From contig DATKEU010000387.1 of NCBI GenBank assembly GCA_035544495.1, positions 1-6,510 on the forward strand: 6,510 bases of DNA, written 5' to 3'. Both the position numbers and the translations under genes were made by a program. Below are positions 1 through 5,251 of this stretch, piece by piece. This DNA comes from DATKEU01 sp035544495. GTDB taxonomy: Bacteria > Myxococcota_A > Polyangia > Fen-1088. Below the pieces are notes generated by a model. The model was given only the letters and a program-made list of their open reading frames with translations. It did no database searches and had not been told where the DNA came from. The stretch's first letter is position 1. Each line of letters starts with the position of its first letter.

Positions 1-120
1 ACCCGAGCAAACCATTGGCAAAGTCCGTCAACCCGGATGCCCGAAGGGCCGCCGGTACGGACCGCCGCCGACGCGAAGGCCCGGTCGCTTCAGAAGATTC
101 GCTGAAACGTCGAAGAAGGT

Positions 121-1464
121 ATGACGGCGTTGCGGTCCGGGCGCCGGGCTCCCCCCAGCGTCGATGATCGTCCGATGAGCTTCCGCGACCCTCCATCCAA
201 ACGAGCGCCCAGCGCCCTGACCGCCGGTACCCCCACCGCGGCCGTGCGCGTGCGCCGGGTCGAGATGCTGAACTCTGGCCGCTGGCACCGCCCCGCGCTG
301 GGCAAGCGATCGCGCATCCTGGCCGTGGGCGGCGGCGCCATGGGCGTGGGAAAGAGCTCCGTGGCGAGCAACCTGGCCGTGGCAGTCGCGGGGATGGGCC
401 GCCACACCGTGCTGGTCGATCTGGATCTGGAGGCGCCCCACCTGCACCGCCTGTTCGGCATCGAGCGCCCGGTGCCGGGGCTGCGCGCGCTGCTGCATAA
501 CGAGATCAAGAACTTCGACGCCGCCCTGACGTCGACCGGGATCAAGAACCTGCACCTGGTCGCCGGCGGCGACGGCGCAGAGGGCCAGCTGTGCCTGGAG
601 CGCGAGCAGAAGCTGCACCTGGCGCGGCAGATCAACGATCTCGATACCGACGTCATCGTCGTCGACGTCGGCACCGCCAACCGCGGCGACCTGCTGGACT
701 TCTTCGCCATCGGCGCGGTCCGTCTGGTGGTGACGACCGCCGGCAGCGCCGCGCTGGAGCGAGCCTACGGGTTCCTGAAGGGCGCCACCCGGCGGGCCAT
801 CGATCAGTACGGCGGCGCGACGGAGACGGCGCTCGGGAACTTCGGCGGCGCGCTGATCGGCAACATGTCGGCCAGCGCGGCGGACAGCGAGCGCTTTCAC
901 GCCTTCGCGCGCCTGGTCGAGGATTACCTGGGCATTCACCTGCCCGTGCTCGGCTGCCTGGTGACCGACGAACGCCTGGCCGAGGCGGCGCGCCGGCAGC
1001 GGCCGCTGCTGGCCATGCCCGGCGTCGACCGCAACGTGCAGCTGTTTCATCAGATGGCCGAGCACCTGATGTCGGACGAGGTGCATGTCTCGCCGGCGTG
1101 CGACCTGGCGCCGACGCGCCCCAGCGTCTTCACCGACGAGTCGCTGCCCGCGCCGCTGGAAGGGTACATGCGCCGGCATCCGCGCCATCGCGTCGACTGG
1201 GTCGCGACGCTGATCGCCGGGCCGCGCGCCACCCCGGTGCGGGTCATGGACGTCTCGATCAGCGGCGCCGCGCTGGAGATCGTCCCCGGCTGGCGCGTCG
1301 GCGACCGCGCGTTGCTGCGGCTGGATCAGCTGCCCGGCGCGCCGACCGTCGAGATCGTCGTCCAGAACATCAAGCCGACGCTGGCCCGCGCCGGCGTCTC
1401 CTTCCTGGGCCCCAGCGACATCCTGGCCGCCCTGGTCGCCGCCGCCATCACGCCGCGCTCTTGA
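121..1464 (+). CDS. MinD/FlhG-like P-loop ATPase fused to a C-terminal PilZ domain
   Basis: This 447-residue protein has a ParA/MinD-type nucleotide-binding domain (about residues 65-310) and a PilZ domain (about 347-440). Visible in the sequence are the P-loop GVGKSS (G75-S80, Walker lysine K78), switch I in LVDLDLEAP (D100, D102), and a Walker B strand DVIVVD ending at D182. The stretch LDFFAIG and the following ERAYGFLKGATRR resemble the FlhG/MinD-like family of deltaproteobacteria. The PilZ part shows RxxxR (R351, R355) and DVSISG (D377, S379, G382), the two cyclic-di-GMP contact motifs, and ends in the typical GVSFLG. Members of the ATPase family place flagella, pili or division sites, so a role in c-di-GMP-controlled positioning is inferred. 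The signature lysine before the P-loop is replaced (A73, M74), and switch II reads DVGTA instead of a DxGAG-like motif. The start is uncertain: ATG 121 is preceded by a purine-rich GAAGAAGG placed very close, and ATG 175 (M19) is an alternative. The gap to the next gene is 48 bases. Confidence 0.9.
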   Translation: MTALRSGRRAPPSVDDRPMSFRDPPSKRAPSALTAGTPTAAVRVRRVEMLNSGRWHRPALGKRSRILAVGGGAMGVGKSSVASNLAVAVAGMGRHTVLVDLDLEAPHLHRLFGIERPVPGLRALLHNEIKNFDAALTSTGIKNLHLVAGGDGAEGQLCLEREQKLHLARQINDLDTDVIVVDVGTANRGDLLDFFAIGAVRLVVTTAGSAALERAYGFLKGATRRAIDQYGGATETALGNFGGALIGNMSASAADSERFHAFARLVEDYLGIHLPVLGCLVTDERLAEAARRQRPLLAMPGVDRNVQLFHQMAEHLMSDEVHVSPACDLAPTRPSVFTDESLPAPLEGYMRRHPRHRVDWVATLIAGPRATPVRVMDVSISGAALEIVPGWRVGDRALLRLDQLPGAPTVEIVVQNIKPTLARAGVSFLGPSDILAALVAAAITPRS

Positions 1465-1500
1465 TTCGCGCGTCGCTTGACGCCACGGAACCCCGCCTGC

Positions 1501-1504
1501 GAGG
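1501..1504 (+). promoter_or_regulatory. Ribosome binding site deciding the start at 1513
   Basis: GAGG lies 8 bases before ATG 1513. This supports ATG 1513 over the upstream in-frame TTG at 1477, which has only weak purine content before it. Confidence 0.55.
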
Positions 1505-1512
1505 CTGCGGGC

Positions 1513-2658
1513 ATGGACTGCCGCCGTCGCTGCCGCCGAATCGCGCTCGCCGCGCTGCTGGCGGGCGCCGGCGCCGGCGCCGGCTGCCACAGCTCCGGCG
1601 CGGGCGGCGCCGACGCCGGGGACGACGGGCCGTTCGCCGACGCGACGACGCCCGCCGACGCCATCACGCCGCTGTCGATCGACTTCACCGCCACCGGCTG
1701 CGACAGCTTCGATCTCGACGCCAGCCGCTGCACCGGCGCGGCGCCGCTGACGGTGACGCTGTCGCCGGTCGCCTCTCCGTCGGTGACGCAGTTCCTCTGG
1801 GACTTCGGCGACGGCACGCCTTCGTCGAAGGAGCGCGCCCCGACGCACGTGTACACCTTCCCCGGGTCCTACGCCGTCTCGCTGGTGGGAGCGGGGCCCG
1901 GCGGCACGCTGTCGCGCATGCGCCGCGATTTCATCGTGGTGCCGATGACCGCCACCGGCTGGCCGTGCGACGTCGACGCCCAGTGCTCCAGCGGCCACTG
2001 CGTGTGCGGCTCAGCGGGCAGCTGCGGCGCCGGTTTCCTGCGAGGGATCTGCACCACCGATTGCGCCGCCGCCCCCTGCGGTGACGGCACCGTCTGCGCC
2101 GACCTTTCGCTGGGCACGCCTGCGGCCCCGGTCGCCGCCGCGCCTTATCAGCGCGCGCTGTGCCTGGCCGCGTGCGCCGACGACACCGCGTGCGCGGCCG
2201 GCCTGCACTGCCGCAGCCTGCCGGCCAGCGGCGGCGGCATCATTCACGTCTGGGTGCGCGCCTGCTTCGCCGCCGTCCCCGGCGACGTGGGCGATCCCTG
2301 CCGCGGGCCCGACGGCGCGCTGACCGGAAGCGCCTGCACCAGCGGCGGCTGCGCCGATCTCGGCGCGCTGGGCATTTGCAGCGCCTCCTGCGACGCCACC
2401 GGCGGCTGCCCCGCCGGCGCCGTCTGCGCGCGCTTCGGCGACGGGCGATTGCTGTGCGTGCGATCGTGCGCGGGCGCCGCCGACTGCGCCGCCGATCCGC
2501 TGCTCGCGTGCGAATCCGCGGGCATGACCGGCGCGCTGGGCTTCAACATCGTCAGCCCCGGCGTTCCCGCGACAGCCTGCGCCCCGCGTTCATGCGCCAC
2601 GTCCGACGACTGCCAGCCCTCCGGCACCTGCGCCGACGGCCACTGCGGGCCGCGCTAG
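1513..2658 (+). CDS. Exported PKD-domain, cysteine-rich surface protein (probable lipoprotein)
   Basis: This 381-residue protein has a basic N-terminus (RRRCRR), a hydrophobic stretch from about residue 10, and LLAGAGAGAGC ending at Cys25, so it is exported and probably lipid-anchored. The lipobox is imperfect because Gly is at -3. A PKD-like domain covers about residues 57-142, with the hallmark WDFGDG (W96-G101) and the closing strand motif HVYTFPGSY (H112-Y120). The rest, from about residue 145 to the end, holds 30 cysteines spaced in CxxxxxC, CxxC and DDxC patterns. It probably forms many small disulfide-bonded knots, as in myxobacterial cell-surface or adhesive proteins. I chose ATG 1513 because GAGG at 1501-1504 lies 8 bases upstream and the signal peptide then begins directly. 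An in-frame TTG at 1477 would add 12 residues with no better ribosome site. No catalytic motif was seen, so a structural or binding role at the envelope is inferred. The next gene starts about 50 bases downstream in the same direction. Confidence 0.85.
   Translation: MDCRRRCRRIALAALLAGAGAGAGCHSSGAGGADAGDDGPFADATTPADAITPLSIDFTATGCDSFDLDASRCTGAAPLTVTLSPVASPSVTQFLWDFGDGTPSSKERAPTHVYTFPGSYAVSLVGAGPGGTLSRMRRDFIVVPMTATGWPCDVDAQCSSGHCVCGSAGSCGAGFLRGICTTDCAAAPCGDGTVCADLSLGTPAAPVAAAPYQRALCLAACADDTACAAGLHCRSLPASGGGIIHVWVRACFAAVPGDVGDPCRGPDGALTGSACTSGGCADLGALGICSASCDATGGCPAGAVCARFGDGRLLCVRSCAGAADCAADPLLACESAGMTGALGFNIVSPGVPATACAPRSCATSDDCQPSGTCADGHCGPR
1564..1584 (+). repeat. Hexanucleotide GCCGGC tandem repeat inside the signal peptide
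   Basis: After GGC (1564-1566), the unit GCCGGC occurs three times in a row (1567-1584) and encodes Ala-Gly three times immediately before Cys25 of the PKD protein. Removing the three units would leave LLAGC, a textbook lipobox. The repeat therefore pushes the leucines away from the -3 position. Such a short GC-rich tandem repeat could arise by replication slippage; that origin is inference. Confidence 0.7.
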
Positions 2659-2695
2659 CAGCGTCGCGCAGCCGAAAGCGGGTATGCTGCGGGGC

Positions 2696-2700
2696 GAGGT
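2696..2700 (+). promoter_or_regulatory. Ribosome binding site deciding the GTG start at 2708
   Basis: GAGGT, with its GAGG core at 2696-2699, lies 8 bases before GTG 2708. The in-frame ATG at 2684 has no comparable site, so GTG 2708 is preferred as the start of the hydrolase gene. Confidence 0.65.
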
Positions 2701-2707
2701 CGTTTCA

Positions 2708-3355
2708 GTGTCAGAGGAACCAAGGGTCACGTCCCGCCGTCTGAGCATTCCGGTGTCGCACGGGCATCTCGAAGCGATCCTGCGCGAGGCCAGCGCGCCC
2801 TTTGCGGCGGTCGTGGTGTGTCATCCGCACCCGCTGGGCGGCGGAACGATGCACAACAACGTCGTCTACCGCGTGGCCAAGGCGCTGGGCGACGCCGGCG
2901 CCGCCGTGCTGCGTTTCAACTTTCGCGGCGTCGGCCAGTCGACCGGACGTCACGACAACGGCGTCGGCGAGGAAGACGACGCCCGCGCCGCCCTCGATCT
3001 TCTGGCCGAGCTTTACCCGGGCGTGCCGCTGTGGATGGCCGGCTTTTCGTTCGGCGCCCGCGTTGGACTGACCGTCGGCGCCGACGATCCGCGCGTCCGC
3101 AAGCTGCTGGGAATCGGCCTGGCGATCAAGATGTTCGACTACGGCTTTCTGTCGCGCAGCAAGAAGCCGAAGGCCATCATCCAGGGCGCCGACGACGAGT
3201 ACGGCGGCCGCGCCGCGATCGAGCCGCTGTTCGCAGCCATGGCCAAGCCCAAGCACCTGACCGTCGTCGACGGCGCCACGCACCTCTTCCCGAAGCACCT
3301 CGACGCCCTCGAGCGCGCGGCGGCGGAGGCGGCGGCGTTTCTGCAGATGGCGTGA
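2708..3355 (+). CDS. Alpha/beta hydrolase of the COG2945 type
   Basis: With the GTG start this is a 215-residue protein, the usual length for this compact hydrolase family. An early motif CHPHPLGGGTMHNN (H39-N51) is characteristic of the family, and FNFRGVGQS follows as the next core strand and turn. The nucleophile elbow is GFSFGA with Ser114. QGADDEY supplies an acidic candidate (D162 or D163), and GATHLF provides His192, which completes a Ser-Asp-His triad. The protein has no signal peptide and should be cytoplasmic. Family members are serine hydrolases or esterases of unknown natural substrate, so no reaction can be named beyond ester or related bond hydrolysis. GTG 2708 is chosen over ATG 2684 because of the well-placed GAGGT. 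It lies 49 bases after the PKD protein gene in the same direction, so co-transcription is possible but implies no shared function. Confidence 0.9.
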   Translation: MSEEPRVTSRRLSIPVSHGHLEAILREASAPFAAVVVCHPHPLGGGTMHNNVVYRVAKALGDAGAAVLRFNFRGVGQSTGRHDNGVGEEDDARAALDLLAELYPGVPLWMAGFSFGARVGLTVGADDPRVRKLLGIGLAIKMFDYGFLSRSKKPKAIIQGADDEYGGRAAIEPLFAAMAKPKHLTVVDGATHLFPKHLDALERAAAEAAAFLQMA

Positions 3356-3377
3356 ACGGCCGGGGCGCAGAGAGGGG

Positions 3378-3400
3378 CTCACGGCGCTTTCGCGTGTGAG
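3378..3400 (+). terminator. Possible hairpin terminator after the hydrolase gene
   Basis: CTCAC (3378-3382) pairs with GTGAG (3396-3400), and GCG (3384-3386) pairs with CGC (3391-3393) around a CTTT loop, with a small asymmetric bulge between the two stems. It begins 22 bases after the hydrolase stop. No T-run follows, so it is at best a weak intrinsic terminator or an RNA 3'-end structure. Confidence 0.3.
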
Positions 3401-3582
3401 AGTGCCGGGGCCAGCGCCGACGCCGTTCGGCAGGTCGGTTGGTGGTGACGAACGAGTTCATCGCGGGAGCAGGGACGCGCGGCGGGAGAGAGCGAAGAGT
3501 GATCAGGGCCACGCCGTGATTTGCGGGATGACGTGCCGTCAGGGTCGGGCGATCGAACGAGATTTTACAATCGGTCGCCGCG

Positions 3583-3609
3583 TTGTACGGCGAAGGATTG
3601 CGGTACAAT
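3583..3609 (+). promoter_or_regulatory. Candidate promoter with an overlapping palindromic operator
   Basis: TACAAT (3604-3609) matches five of six bases of the TATAAT -10 consensus. TTGTAC (3583-3588) is a weak -35 candidate with a short 15-base spacer. TTGTAC and GTACAA (3603-3608) are exact inverted copies separated by 14 bases, and two further base pairs form inside after one mismatch. The arrangement would let a dimeric regulator cover both promoter boxes. It lies 38 bases before the start of the small lipoprotein gene and would serve the three-gene cassette. A further TACAAT at 3566-3571 and a TACAA at 3618-3622 are nearby. Confidence 0.4.
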
Positions 3610-3636
3610 TCTCGAGGTACAAAAACTCATGGCGCC

Positions 3637-3641
3637 GAGGA
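3637..3641 (+). promoter_or_regulatory. Ribosome binding site deciding the start at 3647
   Basis: GAGGA ends 5 bases before ATG 3647. An in-frame ATG at 3629 also has a GAGG (3614-3617), but at an 11-base distance. The closer spacing and the immediate signal peptide favour 3647. Confidence 0.55.
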
Positions 3642-3646
3642 TCGCG

Positions 3647-4006
3647 ATGTCTCTGGCCTACAGGCTGCTTCTTGTTCCTGCGACTCTTCTCGCGATGGTC
3701 GGCTGTTCGTCGGAGCTCTGCCCGTGTCCCTCGGGCGGAGCGGAGATCATGCTTCCGATGAGCGCGACTGCTCCTATCGCTGCTGTGTCTGCGACGTCAC
3801 CGTGCACGACCAACTGGAGTGCGGGATCCAACTGGGTATCCGTCACGCGCCAGAGCGCCGGGGTGTGTGAGGTTCGTTTTCAAGGAGCAGACGGAACCAC
3901 GTACGCATCGTCGGTGCAGTTTCATGCTCTCGGCGGATGCTGCCCGTACACCTACTCAGGGGCAGCCACACCCGTGGCACCAGTTGATGCCGGGACTCGG
4001 GGGTGA
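3647..4006 (+). CDS. Small secreted lipoprotein of unknown function
   Basis: This 119-residue protein starts with a short n-region (Arg6), a hydrophobic core LLLVPATLLA, and the lipobox MVGC with Cys20 as the lipidated residue. It is therefore an envelope lipoprotein, with Ser21-Ser22 after the cysteine and no aspartate at +2. The mature part is small and contains six more cysteines (C25, C27, C53, C74, C98, C99), enough for three disulfides, plus an aromatic and beta-prone middle (NWVSVTR, CEVRF, TTYASSVQF). The GGCC turn at 96-99 suggests a compact disulfide-stabilised beta fold. I do not recognise a named family. Base composition is visibly lower in G/C than in the genes before it. It is the first gene after the candidate promoter at 3583-3609, and the next gene starts 64 bases later, which suggests an operon. 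ATG 3629 is an alternative start that adds six residues. Confidence 0.75.
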   Translation: MSLAYRLLLVPATLLAMVGCSSELCPCPSGGAEIMLPMSATAPIAAVSATSPCTTNWSAGSNWVSVTRQSAGVCEVRFQGADGTTYASSVQFHALGGCCPYTYSGAATPVAPVDAGTRG

Positions 4007-4058
4007 GCCGTCAGACAGGCCGTTAGCCGGACGGTCGGTTCAGGACCTTCGAAAGACT

Positions 4059-4063
4059 GGAGA
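4059..4063 (+). promoter_or_regulatory. Ribosome binding site deciding the start at 4071
   Basis: GGAGA, with its GGAG core at 4059-4062, lies 8 bases before ATG 4071. The reading frame is open far upstream to about 3819, but that extension overlaps the small lipoprotein gene in another frame. The site therefore fixes the start at 4071. Confidence 0.6.
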
Positions 4064-4070
4064 AGCGCCC

Positions 4071-4556
4071 ATGGAAGCGATCGTGCTCAGCGGTGTTGTC
4101 GTTCACCGGTCGCGAGACGAACTGATGCTGACCGGGCGTCTGCGCATGGGACTCGCTGCGGCTTGCGTCGCTATCGTCGTAGTCGTCGTCTTGGGCGTGC
4201 CTCCGTCGGTCGCCATCTACGTCCGAATCGTCATGGGCGGAGGCGTGGCCATTGGCGCCTTCATCGCGCTTGGCAGTGCGAGAACTCGGCTTGTTCTCCG
4301 ACCAACCGGATTCATCGTCTCTGGATATGAATCGTTGCGACGGTATCGGCTGACAGGACCGCTCGCAGCTCTGGACGTCGTCGGAGTCGTACCAATGATG
4401 CCCCAGTTCGAGAACATGCCGTACAAGGATCCTGATTACTTTCTTCAACTGGTCGTCGACGGCAGGATCGTCCGTGCATTTCGTGGGCTGCCGCGCGGCG
4501 ATCTCGATGAGATCGCTGCACAGATTCGCGACTGGAGGGCCAGCTGCGCCGGCTGA
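4071..4556 (+). CDS. Two-helix membrane protein with a C-terminal soluble domain
   Basis: The 161-residue product has two adjacent hydrophobic segments, about residues 26-43 (rich in Val and Ala) and 51-68, joined by a short PPS turn. About 90 polar residues follow. The tail has alternating beta-type strands (RLVLRPTGFIVSGYESLRRYRL, split here only by turns, and YFLQLVVDGRIVRAF) and ends in a predicted helix, DLDEIAAQIRDW. Helical hairpin followed by strands and a closing helix resembles small bacterial PH-like or YdbT-type membrane proteins. That is a fold-level guess, not a family assignment. The soluble tail is probably cytoplasmic, because arginines (R71, R73, R77) follow the second helix. 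No catalytic motif was seen. It sits 64 bases after the lipoprotein gene and 56 bases before the next gene, and shares their weaker G/C bias at third positions. Confidence 0.75.
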   Translation: MEAIVLSGVVVHRSRDELMLTGRLRMGLAAACVAIVVVVVLGVPPSVAIYVRIVMGGGVAIGAFIALGSARTRLVLRPTGFIVSGYESLRRYRLTGPLAALDVVGVVPMMPQFENMPYKDPDYFLQLVVDGRIVRAFRGLPRGDLDEIAAQIRDWRASCAG

Positions 4557-4602
4557 CATCGTTGGGCAGCGGAGTTGATCTCACTCTTGCACGCCGACAG
4601 AC

Positions 4603-4608
4603 AAGGAG
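4603..4608 (+). promoter_or_regulatory. Strong ribosome binding site deciding the GTG start at 4613
   Basis: AAGGAG is a near-perfect anti-16S match 4 bases before GTG 4613. It places the start directly ahead of a signal peptide. The longer open frame from TTG 4562 has no such site and would bury the signal peptide. Confidence 0.7.
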
Positions 4609-4612
4609 TGAC

Positions 4613-5101
4613 GTGCGATTGATCGGGATCACTTCACTGCTGGCGCTTGCGCTCGGCGCAACCAATCTCGCGGAGGCCGCGGACTTCGAATCGTCGCGTG
4701 TCTTCCCCAGATTCACCTTCGTCGAGTTGCAGTACCCACAAGGTGTTGCTGTGTCTGGCGGAATGTGGCTCAGGCTGGCCGAGCCCCCGGGGAAGGTGTT
4801 GGGCATGGTTGGTGATCTCGGCGCCGGCCTCAGCGGTGTAACTGTGGCGCTCGGCTTGGGAGCGAGTTCCTCAGATCGGACGAGTTACGAACATATCTGG
4901 TCATTTGGGGTTCAAGGGATCGCCCTTCGGACCTGGCCGTGGTGGAGCCCCTGGCTCGCCACATCTTCAACATTCGCTGGTGGTCAGGTATTCGCGGCGT
5001 ATTTTGCCGTGCGTTGCTCGGCGGGCGCCCTGTGGCCCGCATCAGCGGAGCGCAGTTCTTCGTGGAAGGTCATCGCTGGTTGCGGCGTCGGACTTCCGTG
5101 A
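4613..5101 (+). CDS. Secreted protein, possibly a small outer-membrane beta-barrel
   Basis: This 162-residue protein starts at GTG behind AAGGAG. The N-terminus is a clear Sec signal peptide: Arg2, a hydrophobic core ITSLLALALGA, and an AEA cleavage site (A20-A22) giving a mature protein from about residue 23. The mature chain is rich in glycine, serine and aromatics, with alternating hydrophobic strands (FTFVELQYP, GVAVSGGMWLRLA, GVTVALGLGAS, HIWSFGVQGIALRTW, QVFAAYFAVRC). It closes with IAGCGVGLP. This pattern fits a small outer-membrane barrel or another periplasmic beta protein, but no named family is recognised and the C-terminus lacks a final Phe. Three cysteines or fewer are visible in the mature part. 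It is the third gene of the weaker-G/C cassette, and its last 118 bases overlap a minus-strand ORF tail to tail. Confidence 0.7.
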   Translation: MRLIGITSLLALALGATNLAEAADFESSRVFPRFTFVELQYPQGVAVSGGMWLRLAEPPGKVLGMVGDLGAGLSGVTVALGLGASSSDRTSYEHIWSFGVQGIALRTWPWWSPWLATSSTFAGGQVFAAYFAVRCSAGALWPASAERSSSWKVIAGCGVGLP

Positions 5102-5235
5102 CGGAGGGACTCCGGGTTCCTGTAGATCCGCGTGACCTCCCGGCGGGCCAGCAGATTCGAGCCTCCCAGCACCAGTGCCAGCAGCACGGCGAAGCTGACC
5201 GTGAACAGAAGCACCCTTTTCAGTCGGGACAACAT
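4984..5235 (-). CDS. Short membrane-anchored ORF, probably truncated
   Basis: The 83-residue translation begins with a basic start (R4, K6, R7) and one strong hydrophobic segment (about residues 8-25), followed by ARREVTRIYRNPESLRHG. The first 45 or so codons have the high G/C third positions of the pirin gene and look truly coding. From about residue 46 the frame runs antisense through the end of the plus-strand secreted-protein gene, and the translation becomes uncharacteristic. It starts 16 bases after the pirin stop codon, which suggests translation from the pirin mRNA, though no good Shine-Dalgarno site is visible. I infer the 5' remnant of a longer anchored protein whose 3' part was lost where the weaker-G/C cassette begins. 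A genuine short gene with a 118-base convergent overlap is the alternative. Function unknown. Confidence 0.45.
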   Translation of the reverse strand: MLSRLKRVLLFTVSFAVLLALVLGGSNLLARREVTRIYRNPESLRHGSPTPQPAMTFHEELRSADAGHRAPAEQRTAKYAANT

Positions 5236-5251
5236 CGAACGGGGCTGGCGG

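Larger units (their letters stand above)
3356..3646. other. Intergenic stretch between the hydrolase and the small lipoprotein
   Basis: About 290 bases without a convincing gene. The first part is G-rich and purine-rich and carries the hairpin at 3378-3400. G/C content then falls, and the last 90 bases hold AT-richer promoter-like elements: TACAAT at 3566-3571 and 3604-3609, and the inverted repeat at 3583-3608. ORFs crossing this stretch on both strands have arginine-rich or otherwise uncharacteristic translations and look like chance frames. Confidence 0.6.

Noticed and set aside
15..43. TTGGCA at 15-20 as a -35 box for the first gene
   Set aside because: No A/T-rich -10 hexamer occurs at a proper distance; the sequence there is TGCCCG.
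1..120. Possible 3' end of an upstream plus-strand gene
   Set aside because: All three plus frames are open across most of this stretch (stops at 103-105, 122-124 and 165-167), and none shows a coding pattern strong enough to choose. No promoter consensus was found either.
28..1998. A 656-residue open frame on the minus strand
   Set aside because: It lies antisense to the ATPase-PilZ gene and the PKD protein gene. Its translation is an Arg/Ala/Gly/His-rich run without domains, as expected of a shadow frame in high-G/C DNA.
591..2084. A 497-residue plus-strand open frame
   Set aside because: It overlaps the ends of two well-supported genes in another frame and is almost all Arg, Ala, Gly and Pro with no recognisable motif.
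4023..4559. A 178-residue minus-strand open frame across the two-helix membrane protein gene
   Set aside because: Its Asp/Ser/His-rich stretches are the antisense of valine-rich helices. The plus-strand gene has a strong ribosome site and credible membrane segments.
5102..5114. Hairpin CGGAG-GGA-CTCCG directly after the secreted-protein stop codon, as a terminator
   Set aside because: The stem is only five base pairs, there is no T-run on either side, and it may be part of the minus-strand ORF. This is too weak to call.
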